Shown here piece by piece: positions 12,056 to 25,024 of a stretch of DNA of 64,000 nt; positions within the stretch are counted from its first letter, which is position 1, and each line of letters begins with the position of its first letter. This stretch comes from Ovis canadensis (taxonomy: Eukaryota > Chordata > Mammalia > Artiodactyla > Bovidae). Below the pieces are notes generated by a model that did no database searches, was not told the DNA's origin, and worked only from the letters and a program-made list of their open reading frames with translations. The stretch spans positions 93,014,501 through 93,078,500 of the forward strand of contig NC_091253.1 of NCBI RefSeq assembly GCF_042477335.2, read 5' to 3'. Made by a program: the position numbers and the translations under genes.

Positions 12056-13267
12056 TCAAGCTCAGCTGAGCCTTTGGTACCAAGGAGAACATAGAAACGG
12101 CTGTTGTCAGATCATCAAACACCAACCCAATTAGAATCATTTTGCTTCTGTGCAGCCAAGGTTAAGAAGCTCAGTACTAAAAATTAATTGTTTTCAGAAA
12201 GCTCAGAGGATAGAAAAGAGTGGTGGTTTTTGGTTAACTTTTAGTCAAGTCCTGTGTTGTTAACTGTGATTAGTTTTCTTTTGTATAAAGTGGTAACTTG
12301 GAGAAGGTACAGCCACCTCTGTCTTGTAAATCAATCTGATTGGATATAGTGCTGGTTCTAGGCAATCCCCCTTGCTTCTCATGCTTAGGAGTGGAACTGG
12401 GAAGATATGGGAGTAAAATAGTCTCTTTGGAGCCTTGCCTCTGGGACTCACTCGACAAGACCACAGGGTTTGAAACAGGGGCACAGTGTGAGTGGGATTC
12501 CGACAGTTTAATCAAAGACGGTCTGTGGGGCCTCCCCCATGCTTTGTGAGGGGACCTGGCATTACCTGAGTGCTCATTGGTGACCCCCAAGAATCCTTCC
12601 CCAGTGGCTTCCCTCTGTCCTCCTCCTTCAGGCTTCTCCTGAAGAACAGCAAAGTGGATCTCAGGTGTGAGATTTCATTCCTGGGTTTTCTCCTGTAGCA
12701 ACTGGGGAATTTCAGGCTTAAGATGACAGAGCTTTTCCAGAAATTCTCCTGCATAATTACTGTGTGCGTACATGACCCTAGGCTTAATATTACCCTGAGC
12801 CGGAAGACCAAAGAAAGAAAAAAATATCTGTTTTGTTTTCTGAGTTACTAGATTTGGTCACGTCGAAAGAAAATTGACTTCCCTTTTTGGGGGCCAGTGA
12901 ATTGAAAGAGTTTCTCTAGTGCTGAACTGACTGACCTGAAGCTCTAGGAGAGAGACGGAAAGGCCTGTGGTCACCTGGTCCTCTTTTCCTTCCTTCTTTG
13001 CTTGGGGCAGAGAACTTTCAAGAATGGAAATGTTCTTATAGACACTTTTAAAAGTAAAACATAGAAGATGAGATCAAATAATAAGTAAAATAAGCAAAAC
13101 AAATATATTTAGGTGAGACTAACATGATTAAAACCCCTCAAATCATCTGTGATGCTAGAACACAATGAATTTGTTTTGAAGTTCCTGGTTGGAGGTAACT
13201 GGAAATGTTTAAGCCTGTGTCTTGTATTTCATATCAGGGTGAGTTTGGCTGCAGGAATTACCTGTTC

Positions 13268-14711
13268 CTTTTTTTGGTAACAGCTTTACTGAGATAAAAA
13301 TGAATGTACATAAAAGTTACCAATTTAAAGTACAGAACTCAATAGTTGTTTTTAGTATATTTACAGAATCGTGCAACCGTCACTGCAGTGAATTTTAGAA
13401 CATTTTCATCACTAGGAAAAGAAACCCCATATCCTTTAACATAAACTTCTAACCCCATCGACCCACTCCCTGACCTCAGGCAACCATGAATCTACTTTCT
13501 AGCTCTATGAACTTGCCTGTCCTGGGCATTTCACATGAATGGAATCATACAGTGTTTGGCCTTTTTTGTCTGGCTACTTTTACTTCATCTATGTTGTAGC
13601 ATATGTCAGTTCTCCCTTTCTTTTTGTGGCTAAAGAATACCCTATTACCTGGATACCCCACATTTTGTTTATCCATTTGTTGGTTGAGTGGACATTTGGT
13701 TGCTTTTACTCTTAGTTATTACGCATAATGCTGCCGTGACCATTCATGCACCGATTTTTATGTGGACGTATGTCATTTTTTTCTTAGATACATACCTAAG
13801 AATGACATTGCTAGGTCAGATGGTGTAAGTTTTTGAGGAAATTTCCAGATTTTTTTTTCCAAAGTGACTTTATCATTTACATTCCCACTGAGTATACAAA
13901 GATTCTGATTTCTCTATATCTTCTCCAATACTTGCTGTTATATGTCCTTTTTGTTATAGTTATCTTAATAGGTATAAAGTAGTATCTGATTATGGTTTTG
14001 ATTTACATCATGCTTATGCCTAATGATGTTGACCATCTTTTCATGTATTTGTTAGCTATTTGAATACCTTCTTTAATAATATCTGTTCTTATCCTTTGTC
14101 CATTTCTGATGGATTTTAATCTAGTTATTTTTGAATTCTAAGAGTTTTTTTTTAATGTGTTCTAGCTACAGTTCCCTTCTCAGATATGTGGTTTACTCTC
14201 ATCCTGTGGGTGGCCTTTCCACTATATAAAAAAAATTATTTTTATTTATTTGGCTGCACTGGGTCTATGTTGCAGCATGTGGAATCTGATTATAGTTGCA
14301 GCATGCAAACTCTCAGTGGTGGCATGTGGGATCTGACTCCCTGACCAGGGGTTGAACTCGAGCCCCCTGCGCTGGGAGTGGGAGCTTTAGCCACTGGACC
14401 ACCAGAGATGCCCCTCACTTTTAATAGTGTTCTTTGAAGCACAAATTCTTAATTTTGATGAAGTCCAATTTGTTTTTCTATTGTTGTTTGTGCTTTTGCT
14501 GTTATGTCTAAGAAACCATTGCCAAATCCAAAGACATTCAGATTTACCACTGTTTTCTTCTAAGAGTTTTATAGAGTCCCTAGTTTCAGGTCTTTAATCC
14601 ACTCTGAGTTCATTTTTCTGGATGGTATGATATAGGAGTCTGATGTCATTCCTTTGCATGTAGGTATGCAGTTATTTCATCACCATGTGTTGAAAATACT
14701 ATTTTTCTCCA
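13268..14711 (-). mobile_element. L1 LINE 3' portion, antisense, split by a SINE
   Basis: Reversed L1 ORF2/3' sequence starts GGTAACAGCTTTACTGAGAT. It passes through GGACATTTGGTTGCTTTTAC and TACCTAAGAATGACATTGCT, and ends near TGTTGAAAATACTATTTTTC. All frames are broken. A CHR SINE (14226-14414) interrupts it, so the L1 is older than that insertion. Confidence 0.8.
14226..14414 (-). mobile_element. CHR-type SINE nested in L1, antisense
   Basis: TTTGGCTGCACTGGGTCTAT at the left and CCACTGGACCACCAGAGATG at the right mark a reversed CHR element. L1 sequence continues on both sides. Confidence 0.7.
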
Positions 14712-16732
14712 GGAAATACTTCTTAAGGACAACATTTTCAGAGGCAATCCCAATGTTTTGTTTTCCCATGAGAAACCCATAAGTAGAGAAAGCAATCCAG
14801 AGTTTACTGAGCCCTCGTGTCCAAGTCATGGAGTCCTTCCTAGGCAAGGTTGGTGATTCCCAGGCATATTCACTGCCAGCCTCCTATTTGTACCCATGAC
14901 AGAAATTACCAATCAATCACAGCACCCTGGCTAAGGCTTGGTGACTACCAAGGCTAACATGAAGGGGTAGTGTTCCAAGAGGCTGAGTTTGGGAGAGAGT
15001 GAAGCGGTGAGATTAATTTTGTATATGTTGAGTTTGTAGTGCATTTGGGACATATAAAGGGAGCTTTGGCAATAATTGGTTGGTGTAAAAAGACTGAAAC
15101 CCAGGCCAGGGGAGGGATCTATACTGAGAGACTTGAGACTTTGCTGTACAGATGGGAACAGATCCAACCTCCTAGAGTGAGTGACAAGGTGAGATAACCT
15201 GGCATTGACCCAAGGAGTCTGGTGAGGCTACAAATGGGACTGCCAGAGACTGGCTCGAGAAGTAGAAAAGAAATCAGAGCAGAGTATTCGCAAATAAACC
15301 AAGGAAAAGGGCAGTTCAGGGAAGGCTACTGATAGTGTCACATGTTGTGAGAGATCTGGTAAAGTGCAGCGTTTCTGATTATCAAATGGGGTTGTTATCG
15401 CCTTTGCGAGCGCAGCTTCCAGGGGATGCTGGAGGTGGAAACAAGATGCAATAGTCTGAGCATTGAACAGGATGTGAGCCGAGACCAATGCTGGTGAAAT
15501 CTGGTAAGAGAGACAGAGATCAGACTCAGAAAAGCAACAAGATTATTGCAACTTCTTGGAATTAAGAAAAAAATTTGAGGTCAAATGAAATGTTCAGTAG
15601 ACTGTGAAAAAAATGTCTGAGGCAAGATAAGCATCTTTGTGTTTGCCAGATTCAGTCTGCATGGATAACATCAACTCAACTGCAGTGTTGTCTGAGACAG
15701 GTCCTGCAGAAATGGTGGGGGAAAATTAATATCAAGGACAGACCTTGTTAAAGAATATTTACTTTCAGATAGAGCACAGAATCACCAAGCTGTATTTCTC
15801 AGAGAAGGGTCCATGTGATTACTTGCATCAGGAATCCAGAAGGCTTTAAAAAAATATTGATCCCTGGGATGCATCTGTGACCTCCTGAGTCAGGATCTCA
15901 TCATAGGAGGCCCAGTTTTAATAAACTGCCCATATTTAGAAAGCTCTAGAAAGCATTTGTCCAATCTATGTCTGATGTGGATACTTACTAACCATTCCAG
16001 TCATAGGGTTCTCCAGAAGTTTCCTGATAGGGGTAACTGGAGCCAGATTAAGGACCTATTGCCTATTAGGACCAATTGCCTGCTAGGCAATCGTCTGGAG
16101 CAACCCTCTATAGACGGAGTTAAAATATTCCTGAAACAGACAACTGCAAGCCGGATCTACTTCTGTCAAAATTGAAAACAGGGAAAAGACTTTTCATTAG
16201 CTTCAAACTGTCTTTTTTGAATATTTTTAGGATGAGCACAGGTCATAGCTAAGATTTTGAAACTTCATTATGTATGGTTCAGTGTTTTTTACTTGGCATT
16301 AGTGTTTTATTTTCATATCTAAGCCTTAAATCACTTAGTAATTCCTTAGAGTGTTCTGGTTTGGGAAATTGCCTGAAACAATAACATGAAAAACAATAAA
16401 AAGCCCAAACTCAAGGACAAGAATAAGGGCAGTGTAAGAGTGGGGGCTATGTTGCTTACATTTATCAGAATGTGGACACTGCCTTGGCCAGTGAAAGGAA
16501 TTAGAGAAAATTCTGCTATGGTTTAAAACATTCACTAGCAGAAAATTAATTTCATGTCATTCCACTAAATAAATGTGGAATAAAAGATGTAAAATATAGC
16601 CTTGAGAGGATCCAAAATCATTTACTTATCTGGGTTCCCATTAGCCTTGGTTGGGCCTGCATGTAATCCCGACTATTAGGAGTTATTGAATTAAATAACT
16701 CAAAAGAGTTTAATTCTGAAAAGTATTTACTG

Positions 16733-16861
16733 AGAATTTCCTGGTGGGCTAGTGGTTGGGCCATTGCACTCCCACCGCTGAGGGCCCAGGTTCAGTGGTC
16801 TGGGAACTAAGATCCTGCAAACTGCACGGCTTGGTCAAAAATTAAATAAATAAAATAATAA
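16733..16861 (+). mobile_element. CHR-type SINE, sense
   Basis: It begins AGAATTTCCTGGTGGGCTAG, has GGTTCAGTGGTCTGGGAACT in the B-box region, and ends in (AAAT)n. Confidence 0.65.
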
Positions 16862-19055
16862 GAATTTATTCAGTTCTAATGGAAGACAGTTTCTGCCATC
16901 AGTAACATGAGTAAGACATGTTTTAAGTAATTAAAAGTATTATTATATATGTATTATATAGCTCCTATTAGATGAAGTTCTATGTTGATAGATGCATGAT
17001 AAAAAGTTCTTAAAATACATAAAATGTAACGCAAATAAAGTCCAAGTTAAAGTGCAAGTGAATGAAAAATGGAAAAACTTAGTATTCATAAATTTACTTT
17101 GAGCTTATCTAATAAGAATATTAGAAATGTAACATTCTTTGAAATTTAAGAATCATTTCAAATTTTCATCAAGCTTTTGTCTAGGAGGCTATCCAAACTT
17201 TATTCCTTGTTAACTAGCTAACTAGCACAGTCCATAGATCAAACATTGCTTATATATTGTCTATGGCTAATGTTGGAGGAATGGTTAAAACACTATTAAT
17301 ATTAAATGTTAATATGTTCTAATACTATGAAGCTGTTAGGCAGAAGTATTTATCCTAACTTTTCCAATTGTTCACTTGTTTCCATCATATAAACAATTTA
17401 TATCTACTTTGCTCTGATAAAAATAATTAGTAATCTTTATCAATTAAAATTTCCTTATTATTACTGTCAGTGTTAAACTACTGAACTGGAAATGCCTCAT
17501 TTTTACATAAGAATGGGTTCCTAAAATGCGAAGGTGTTTACCCTGAAACACAGGGCAGAATTTAATTTAGAATTATAAATCCAGATAATTTTAATCTAAA
17601 ATTGTAAACCCAGATAATTTTATAACTTATAAATTTAAATTTAAGGTATGAATGGTGAACACACAGCTCTGAAAACTGTGCTAACCTATTATCATGGAGA
17701 GCACAGGAGACGCCTTTATAATACAGAGATGTGAATACCTGTTAATTTCTCTGATGGGTGGTTTTGGCCTTTTTAGAGTTTAATCAATCTAATTCTCTGA
17801 CTTGAGAAACTAGAAACCCAGAACATAAAATATATAAAGGGAAGCCCACTTTAGGAACCGGGCTATCTCCCATCAGGAATGGGGTCACACAAATGGATTT
17901 CTTCCTAAATGGAACCCGAAGAAAAACAAACTGGCAAATTCAACAGCTGTGGTGGTGAATAGGTTAGGCTTTGAATCAGACAGACCAAGGCTGGAGTCCT
18001 GATTCTATAATTTTGATCATCGCTAAGAATCAGTGATTAAAAGTGGTACATATATACACATTCTTTTGAAGAAAAGCTTATAGATTTAAATGTACTTTTT
18101 GCATACATTATTAAAAAGTACTGCAAGTGTTTGAAGAAGAAGCAAACTCGGAGCAACACCTTGAGATTCTTGTCATTGATTCAGGAAGTAAAACATGCAA
18201 GTGAAAGTTCTTTGATCTTGTGGAGCAAGGTCATTTGATCTGGTTCACGGGAGGGCAGAGGTGTTAAGAATGTGAGAGTTGCTTAGCCTCACTGACCTCA
18301 TTTTTCTAGATGTAGCTATGTTGTGAAACAAAGGAAGAAGGATCCTTGCTGGGCCTGCCGGTCTACCGAGCATGCTGACCGCTGGCCCACAACCAGGTGA
18401 TTTCACTTCAGGGTCCCCAAGACAAGTGAGGCTTAGTCTTCTCAAGGGGATCGAGAAGGCAGAAGCCTGTCTAGACAGTGGCTATGCTCTTGTGCTTTGA
18501 CTGTGCTGGATGAGTGCTAGAGACAGGTGGAGAACACAGTGCAGCTCAGGAGAAGCCCAGAAATGAGTATCAGAATGACCATCACATTTGACACAAAAGC
18601 AACCTTGATTCACATCTTTAGTGTAGGTTTCCAGAGTGACTGAGGGGTGGGAATGAGGAATCCGTCAAAAAGAGCCCTTGACTTTAGAAATCTGGGCCAT
18701 AGGCTTTTATTGATTAATTGGAAACTTCATTTTGAGTGGAAAAACTTGAGTGGTAACTTGTTCTTAGTAAGTCCATCCTCAGAGAGGTGAGAAAAAGGAC
18801 TTGATTTGTGTTTTGGGGGAAGGCTACTGCTGGCTGCTTCGTGCAGACTTTGAAGAGGACCCTTGGGCTTCAGAAGCGGGTGCTGTCAGATTGCACGCGG
18901 GGTTGACCGTCTGGATCATTTCCCCTGTCTCTTGTGCCTGGTTATCAGTGAACCGAGTCACTGCTCAGACATGACACCCTGTACTTGTCTGTGTTTAAGA
19001 TGGAATCTATACAAATATCTGTCAATTATTCTTCTGTGCCAAGTGGTGGGAAAGA

Positions 19056-19267
19056 GGACTTCCTCTCTGGCTCACTGGGTAAAGAATTTACCTACGATGC
19101 AGGAGACACAGGAGATGCGAGTTCAATGCTTGAGTCAGGAAGGTCCCCTGGAGAAGGAAATGGCAACCCCCTCCAGTATTCTTGCCTGGGAAATCCCATG
19201 GACAGAGGAGCCTGGGGGGCTACAGTCCACGGAGTCACCAAGAGTTGAACAGGACTGAGCAACTAAA
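19056..19267 (+). mobile_element. Bov-tA SINE, sense, just upstream of the candidate CDH17 promoter
   Basis: A full-length copy starts GGACTTCCTCTCTGGCTCAC and carries TCCCCTGGAGAAGGAAATGG and GGACTGAGCAACTAAATGC. It ends about 190 bp before the first CDX-like motif of the putative promoter. Confidence 0.9.
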
Positions 19268-19456
19268 TGCACAAGGGTTGGGAGAGCAAATTATGGAGGA
19301 AACTAAAAGATGTTAGGGAACTCACACTCCACAGACAGCTGAATACACAGAAAGTTTTTCCATGCTAACTTCCTCTTGTCTTCTATTTTATTTAACCTAC
19401 ATTCTGAAATTCAGAAACTTGTTCTGAGATGTGTTAGATGTGAATGAACTGCTTTT

Positions 19457-19550
19457 GGTATAAATGCATTTCTTTCCTGGGTTACGATTCCATTTATGAC
19501 ATCTGATGAAAATCAATAAAACCAGTCAATGGTTAATGTTTGACTGAAGG
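19457..19550 (+). promoter_or_regulatory. CDH17: Candidate CDH17 promoter with CDX- and HNF1-like motifs
   Basis: Within 90 bp lie GGTATAAATGC (19457-19467; TATA-like, and an ATTTATA CDX match in reverse), CATTTATGAC (19491-19500) and CAATAAAAC (19514-19522), all fitting the CDX consensus TTTAT(A/G/T). Next comes GGTTAATGTTTGAC (19531-19544), which has one perfect HNF1 half-site (GGTTAAT) and a second matching 4 of 6 bases. The cluster lies about 140 bp before a strong splice donor. CDX2 control of CDH17, and HNF1A involvement, are established for human intestine and tumours. That this is the bovid promoter is inference; the motifs are short and A/T-rich, so chance occurrence is possible. Confidence 0.45.
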
Positions 19551-19554
19551 GGAA

Positions 19555-19686
19555 GGGAGAGGCTGGGGAAGCAGAGCTGTGCACTGGGTGTGGCCTCTGG
19601 GGAAGATACTCCAGTGCCAGCAAGGGTCCCAGCAGCTGAATGGAAGAAAATAACCTTTAACCACCATTTTTGTTACTTACAGAGAG
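19555..19686 (+). other. CDH17: Candidate non-coding exon 1 of CDH17 (5' UTR)
   Basis: CDH17 has a non-coding first exon in other mammals (from memory). Here a candidate ends in AGAGAG followed by the near-consensus donor gtaagc at 19687. It sits directly downstream of the CDX/HNF1-like cluster and 10.4 kb before the exon with the start codon. The 5' boundary is arbitrary because no transcription start can be read from sequence. It contains a short upstream frame (ATG at 19640, six codons). RNA evidence would decide; another first exon elsewhere in 1-30115 cannot be excluded. Confidence 0.4.
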
Positions 19687-20749
19687 GTAAGCTTTGGTAT
19701 GTCTTAACTATGCTGATAATGTATTTCTTTAAGGAGAGCAAAATAGATGGCGAAGGGGCTTACTTAAGTTGATGGATAAAAGCATTCCTTGAGGGGTGCT
19801 GGGTAGCATTTGCTGGGAGGGAAAGTTTATTCCTAGTGTAATAAGTTATGCTTCTGGAGCATAATTTCTTTTGCAGGTTCTTTTGATTAGTCTATATCTT
19901 CTATAAATCCATTTCATGAAGTGGTTTGGGTTAAATCAAGCTTGGGAGTAGAATTAAAGGAAAGAATAATGCTTTGGATGTTTACATGTGGATTACACCC
20001 ATTCTTTGCAATTAAAATATAAAAAAGTGCCCAGCCCTGAGAATCCCTGGGACTCTCATACTCTAGAAATCAGGGCCAGAATCTCATTTTCACAATGTGT
20101 CATTTCTCAGAGGCGGTCTTGAAAAACTGTGCATTTTATTTACTTCTCAGAGAGTGAAATTCAGTTTAGGATTCATAGGACTGCCTGGGACAGAGCAGAG
20201 AAAGGGAAATGCATAGGAGGGGAAAAAAGTCCTTTGTTAAAAGTAGTGGAATAGGAATTGAAAACAGAGAGACAGATGTGCCTTCCCAATTGGGAAAGCA
20301 AGGTTGGTGCGTGTATCGTCAGATTCTGGTCCTTCTTTCGGCCACATCGGTGGATGTAATATCAGCTAACGAGTGATTATTTTGAGATGTCAAGACATGT
20401 ACAGCTTGTCAGTGTCTTCAAAGGTCCAGTCCCTGTCTCTGTCCCAGCTTTTCCTTCATTGTGAGTGACTTTGAAACAGATGCCCTCTGGGCTGGCAGAC
20501 GCCAAGCAGCAGACGGGCAATGCATTCTCTAACATTTTCTCGTCTTTCTGTTTCTTCAAAAACTCAGATAGCAAGAGCAGAATAATTTGAAAGAAGAAGA
20601 AAGCATATGTTTCGATGACAGGGAAAATGGATGGCATTCAGCCCTCACCAGGAAATGAAATGAGTCTTGCTGAGTGAAGGTTTATCATGGACTATAGAGT
20701 ATGTAGTTTATGAGTCTTCAGGGTTGGGCAGATGGGTTAGGCCAGTTTC

Positions 20750-20935
20750 ATCATTTACCAGCCAAGGGACACGGAGCAGATTGCTTAAGCTCCCTGTACC
20801 TTAAATTTCTCACCTAAAGAATGGAGATGCCTGCCTCACCAAGAAGTTGTGAGAATAAGTTAAAAATTAGATCAGCACGTCAAGAACTCAGTACACTGTT
20901 TGGCACCCAATAGACGTTTAATGAATGTTAATTAA
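20750..20935 (+). mobile_element. MIR SINE
   Basis: AGCAGATTGCTTAAGCTCCC, TTTCTCACCTAAAGAATGGA and ACACTGTTTGGCACCCAATA follow the MIR order. Confidence 0.6.
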
Positions 20936-22059
20936 CTCTACTTTCCATGAGAAAAGATGTTGACTCTACCTTTCAAGTAGGTGATGCAGGTCAGACTGAG
21001 AAGTTGCTCTTTCGATCTCTAGGGAAAGAAACCAACAGAAATGTTGCAGTAATTGCATCTACCATTATGCAAGGGGGAAACTAATGCTTTGCCAAAGAAG
21101 TGGGGGTCCCAAAATATGAGATAACGAGAAAACACTTGAGTTTTGCTTCTTTTTTAATGAAGCATTTTAAAGCACATCTGATGTTTCACATATATCTTTG
21201 GTGAGAAGGGAGTGTGGTATCCTTTGAGACTTGCTAAAATGTCCCCTGGGAAAAGTCATTGCTGTCGTTCACGATGAAGATTGCATTTCCAGTACCTCCT
21301 CTCTTCTTTTATAAAAGGCAAAATATACCCCGACAACAACTCAACTTCCTGTTCCTTTGTCAAAGGAACTCTCTGGAAAGGAGAGTGGGCTCCCCCTTTT
21401 CTTCCCGGTCAAGAGAGGTGACTCTGGTCAGGAGGAAAGCTGAGCACTGTTGTGCTCCTTTCTCTGAGGGCTGACAAGTGTCTTTATGGCTGTTAGTTTA
21501 CACGGGTAGAGACATACAGGTTTATTTGTTGGCATAAAGTTGTATTCCTTCAGAAATCCCTGGTGTCGAATTTAGCAGGGGCTAGTTGTTCTGTGTTCTC
21601 CTCAGTGATTAAACAAGAAAAGAGGTACTGAAGTTTGTTAGGGGAATATCAATCTACCTATTTTTACTTGTGAGAACAAACAAGAATGTTTATCTAGGTA
21701 TAAGAAATGTTAAGTTAGCAAAAGCAGATACCCAATGGTTGAGGTTTAAACTCTTGTACACTCAAGATGAGCTTTTCACTTCTGCATGTGTAACAGACCA
21801 AGCTGTCCATGGTTATTGTGTTTGTGACACAAATAAAACCTAATTTGTCTTAATATTCTGTAAGACTGACATTGAATTCTCTCATCCATGATATTCTGAA
21901 TCAATGATTTCTTACTGCATTTTAATTATTTTAAAGCATAGGGCTTGTGTTTCTGAGTGAGAGGCAGAGAAATCGGAAGGGTAGACTTGTGCCCTTAAGG
22001 AATGTTAAACTCAGCATGAGCACGTCTTCCTCACGCAGAGGGTTGCATGCTCGGTCTCT

Positions 22060-22210
22060 GCGATCAGACTGATGCTCCTTCTTCAACCTCGCTGAGCTGT
22101 TCTGCCCTGTAGGATGACAACAGGTCCTGTCTTATGGGAACGTTGTGAAACTAAATGAAATAAGTCATCCAAAGTACATAACCTAGTAAATGTTCACTAA
22201 ATGCTAGCTT
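22060..22210 (+). mobile_element. Probable MIR fragment
   Basis: Only the second half is readable: GGAACGTTGTGAAACTAAAT, then AAAGTACATAACCTAGTAAA and TGTTCACTAAATGCTAGC. Confidence 0.45.
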
Positions 22211-22500
22211 TTTTTTTCTTTTTAAAGGTTTCAATTATAAAAAACCAATTCATGAGTGAGTTTTCATAGTGGTATATCACCCTTTAAGAAGATAGAATTA
22301 AATTTATTTCCCCCTTACTCTCTTGCCCATCCCAGTTGTCAATTAGGACTTAATTGCAGAATCAGAAAGTTAGCCTGCTACACCTGAGGAGGACTGCACA
22401 TATTTGTTTTTAGAGCCCTTCCCTGAAGGTCACCTCATACGTGAGCTAGTATTGTAGCAAATCTTCTGTTTTGTTTTAAATCTCAGTGTTTAAACCATAC

Positions 22501-22703
22501 GTGAAAGTTAAGGTGTTAGTCACTCAGTCATGTCCGACTCTTCGACCCTATGGACTGCAGCCTGCCAGGCTCCTCTGTCCTTGGAATTCTCCAGGCGAGA
22601 ATACTGGAGTGGGTTGCCATTCCCTTCTTCCTGACCCAGGGATCGAACCTGGGTCTCCTGCAATGCAGGCAGATTCTTTACTGTCTATCCACCAGGGAAG
22701 CCC
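22501..22703 (-). mobile_element. Bov-tA SINE, antisense
   Basis: It runs from TCACTCAGTCATGTCCGACT to CCACCAGGGAAGCCC. Imperfect flanks TTAAACCATACG and TTAAATCATATG may be the target-site duplication. Confidence 0.9.
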
Positions 22704-22890
22704 TTAAATCATATGGGATGGGATCTAATTTAGATTTACCTCATATTGAATTTCTAAGGCCAGAATGTATTATCTTGACAAAGTATTCACCTCTGCACTT
22801 CTTAATACGCAAAGAAATGTATAAAGCATGAAGAAACTCTTTGCCAAAAATCATTAAGCTGCTCTTTTGAGAATATTGATTTCTACTCTC

Positions 22891-23113
22891 CTTTTGGTGG
22901 CTCAGTCAGTAAAGAATCAGCCTGCAATGCAGGAGACCGCCTGCAGCATAGCAGACCCAGGTTTGATCCCTGGGCTGGGGAGATCCCCTGGAGAAGGAAA
23001 TGGCAACCCACTCCAGTCTTCTTGCCTGGAGAATTCCATGGACAGAGGAGCCTAGTGGGCTACAGTCCATGGGGTCACAAGAGTCAGACACCACTGAGCA
23101 ACTACACAATGAC
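22891..23113 (+). mobile_element. Bov-tA SINE, sense
   Basis: The head TTTTGGTGGCTCAGTCAGTA is followed by ATCCCCTGGAGAAGGAAATG and AGACACCACTGAGCAACTAC. It lies 190 bp after an antisense copy, making an inverted pair. Confidence 0.9.
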
Positions 23114-24624
23114 AACAGTCCTCCTTTTAGGCTAGAAAAGACCCTTGTGATGTTGTTGTGCTAGACATGGAGGAAAGAAGTCCTATCTCTGCCTCAGGTT
23201 TCTGAGGTGGAAACCTAAACACCTTAGCGAACTCAACATGGTCGTCCTTACTGCCTATCTGCTCAAGTCGTCCAAGTACCATGGGGGTGGGTCGCCATCT
23301 GTGACCCCATGCGAGGGCCTCCCTTCCCTCTGACCTCCTCACCCCAGCTGTCCCTTCCCTAGCTCACTCTGAGGGGCGTGCTGGGTGGAAGTAAATATGA
23401 ACATACTTCCTGAAATAGTCCTTAGAATGCATTATTACTTTCTTTAATAATTAGGTTTAAAATTTGTATTTAAGTCAATCAGAGAAATTCAACATATTTT
23501 AAGAGGAGCCCTCTACCCTCTTATAAGACTGTATAACCAATTATTCACCTACTGATTAAGTAAGAAATCACCCTCAATTTTGCATACGTGTGAATCCAGA
23601 TTTTCGTATGCTGAAAGATGGGCATATTTCTACTGCAAAAGTCAGTGAGAGAACAAAGTGCCTGCCTTTATGTGTGCATTGGGGGGGAGAGGGCAAACTA
23701 CCCTTCCTCTTCCTTCTCTGAACCTTCCTTCCTCCTCTCTAATCAGCCTGAAGTGGACGGCAGCAGCCCAGATTTTATACCTTCCTGTTTGTTTCTAGCT
23801 TACTACTAGCTGCTTTAATTGGGTCCTTAATTTGCCAAGAATGCAAATTGGTTGGATCCTCCTGCGATTTTTTCTAAACCTTAAATGATGTAATGAGTGC
23901 CTGAGATTTGTGAGGAAGAAGACCACAAAGATGGGCATGATTGATCTGAACATTACTTGATGAACAATGTGAGCAAGCTTTTAATAGGATTTTTATTCAT
24001 ATCTGGCCTTGCTGTCCAATTTATGCTGCTCTTAGCAATATACAACGCAGAGGTGAGTTAAATGGCACACAGAATATTTGGCTCTATTATTTGGTCCTGA
24101 CGGTGTTATGAATTCTAGTCACAACTCTTTCCTTGGCCACATCACCTATGATATTGGAGAGCAAATTTTGCAGCCCTCTCCTGCTGTACCTTCACTGTTC
24201 TTTGGAAATGCATGGTTCAGCCTTAGAGTGTGGTGAATTACTTTAATTCAAAGCCCTTAACTTTTCTTTCTTTAAACAAAAAGGATGAGTACGGCTGACT
24301 TGATTTAAGGTTTGCCTATCACTTAGCTTTTTGTAAGAGGGGGAAAAAAAAATCAATGCTTGTGTATTGATTTACTTGCAGGTTTTGAGGCCTGGGACCT
24401 AGAAATTCCTTGTCCTCACTCAGATAAATGGGGATACGACAGGAGAGTCTAAAAATACCTCTTGGAGTCACTGGAGCCCAGCAGGAGATTCAATCAGTTT
24501 GGAGTGGAGCCCCTGGGATGCAGTGGCAACTGCCTATATCGTTACTGGATGAGGGCCCATCTGAGGCCACCTCTGTCCTAAGATGACACTGCCTTTGTCA
24601 GTCAAAACTAGGGCCCCTTGAGGT

Positions 24625-25024
24625 AGTAGTTTGGCAGGGATGCTATAATAAAGTACCACAGATACAGTGGCTCAAGCAACAGAAATCTATTGTCTCACAG
24701 CTCTAGAAGCTTGAAGTCCAAAATCAAGGCATCTGCGGGGCTGACTCCTGAGGACCATAACAGGTCTGCGGCCTCTCCCCTTGGCTTGTCTTTCCCTGTG
24801 GCCCTTCATATTGTCTTTCCTCTCTGTGTGTCTCTGTGGCCAAGTTCCCCCTTTTGATGAGGACACCAGTCATATTGGAGCAGGCCTACCCTGACAACTT
24901 CATTCTAACCGCATTACCTCTGTGAAGACTTGAGTCTCCAAGTCAGATCACATTCTGAGGTACTTAGGAGTCAGGACTCCAACATGAATTTTGAGGCAAG
25001 GGGCACTCTTCAACCCATCACACT
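24625..25024 (-). mobile_element. MLT1-like (MaLR) LTR, antisense
   Basis: GCTATAATAAAGTACCACAG, then CAACAGAAATCTATTGTCTC and AGGACACCAGTCATATTGGA, are in the order expected for a reversed MLT1 LTR. It is an old non-coding remnant; the subfamily is not resolved. Confidence 0.55.

Larger units (their letters stand above)
1..19450. other. Upstream intergenic region of CDH17, no gene seen
   Basis: I find no exon-like coding segment here: no recognisable protein homology and no run of open frames with splice borders. The recognisable content is interspersed repeats, listed one by one. Stretches without a recognised repeat (for example about 360-1050, 3000-3880, 8060-9640, 12060-13260, 14712-16730 and 16862-19055) look like unique, moderately A/T-rich mammalian DNA. 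In human the next gene upstream of CDH17 is GEM (from memory). Nothing like GEM is visible, so it would lie outside the window if the order is conserved. Confidence 0.7.

Noticed and set aside
1..19450. GEM or another neighbouring gene
   Set aside because: No exon similar to a Ras-like GTPase was seen; only repeats and unique non-coding DNA.
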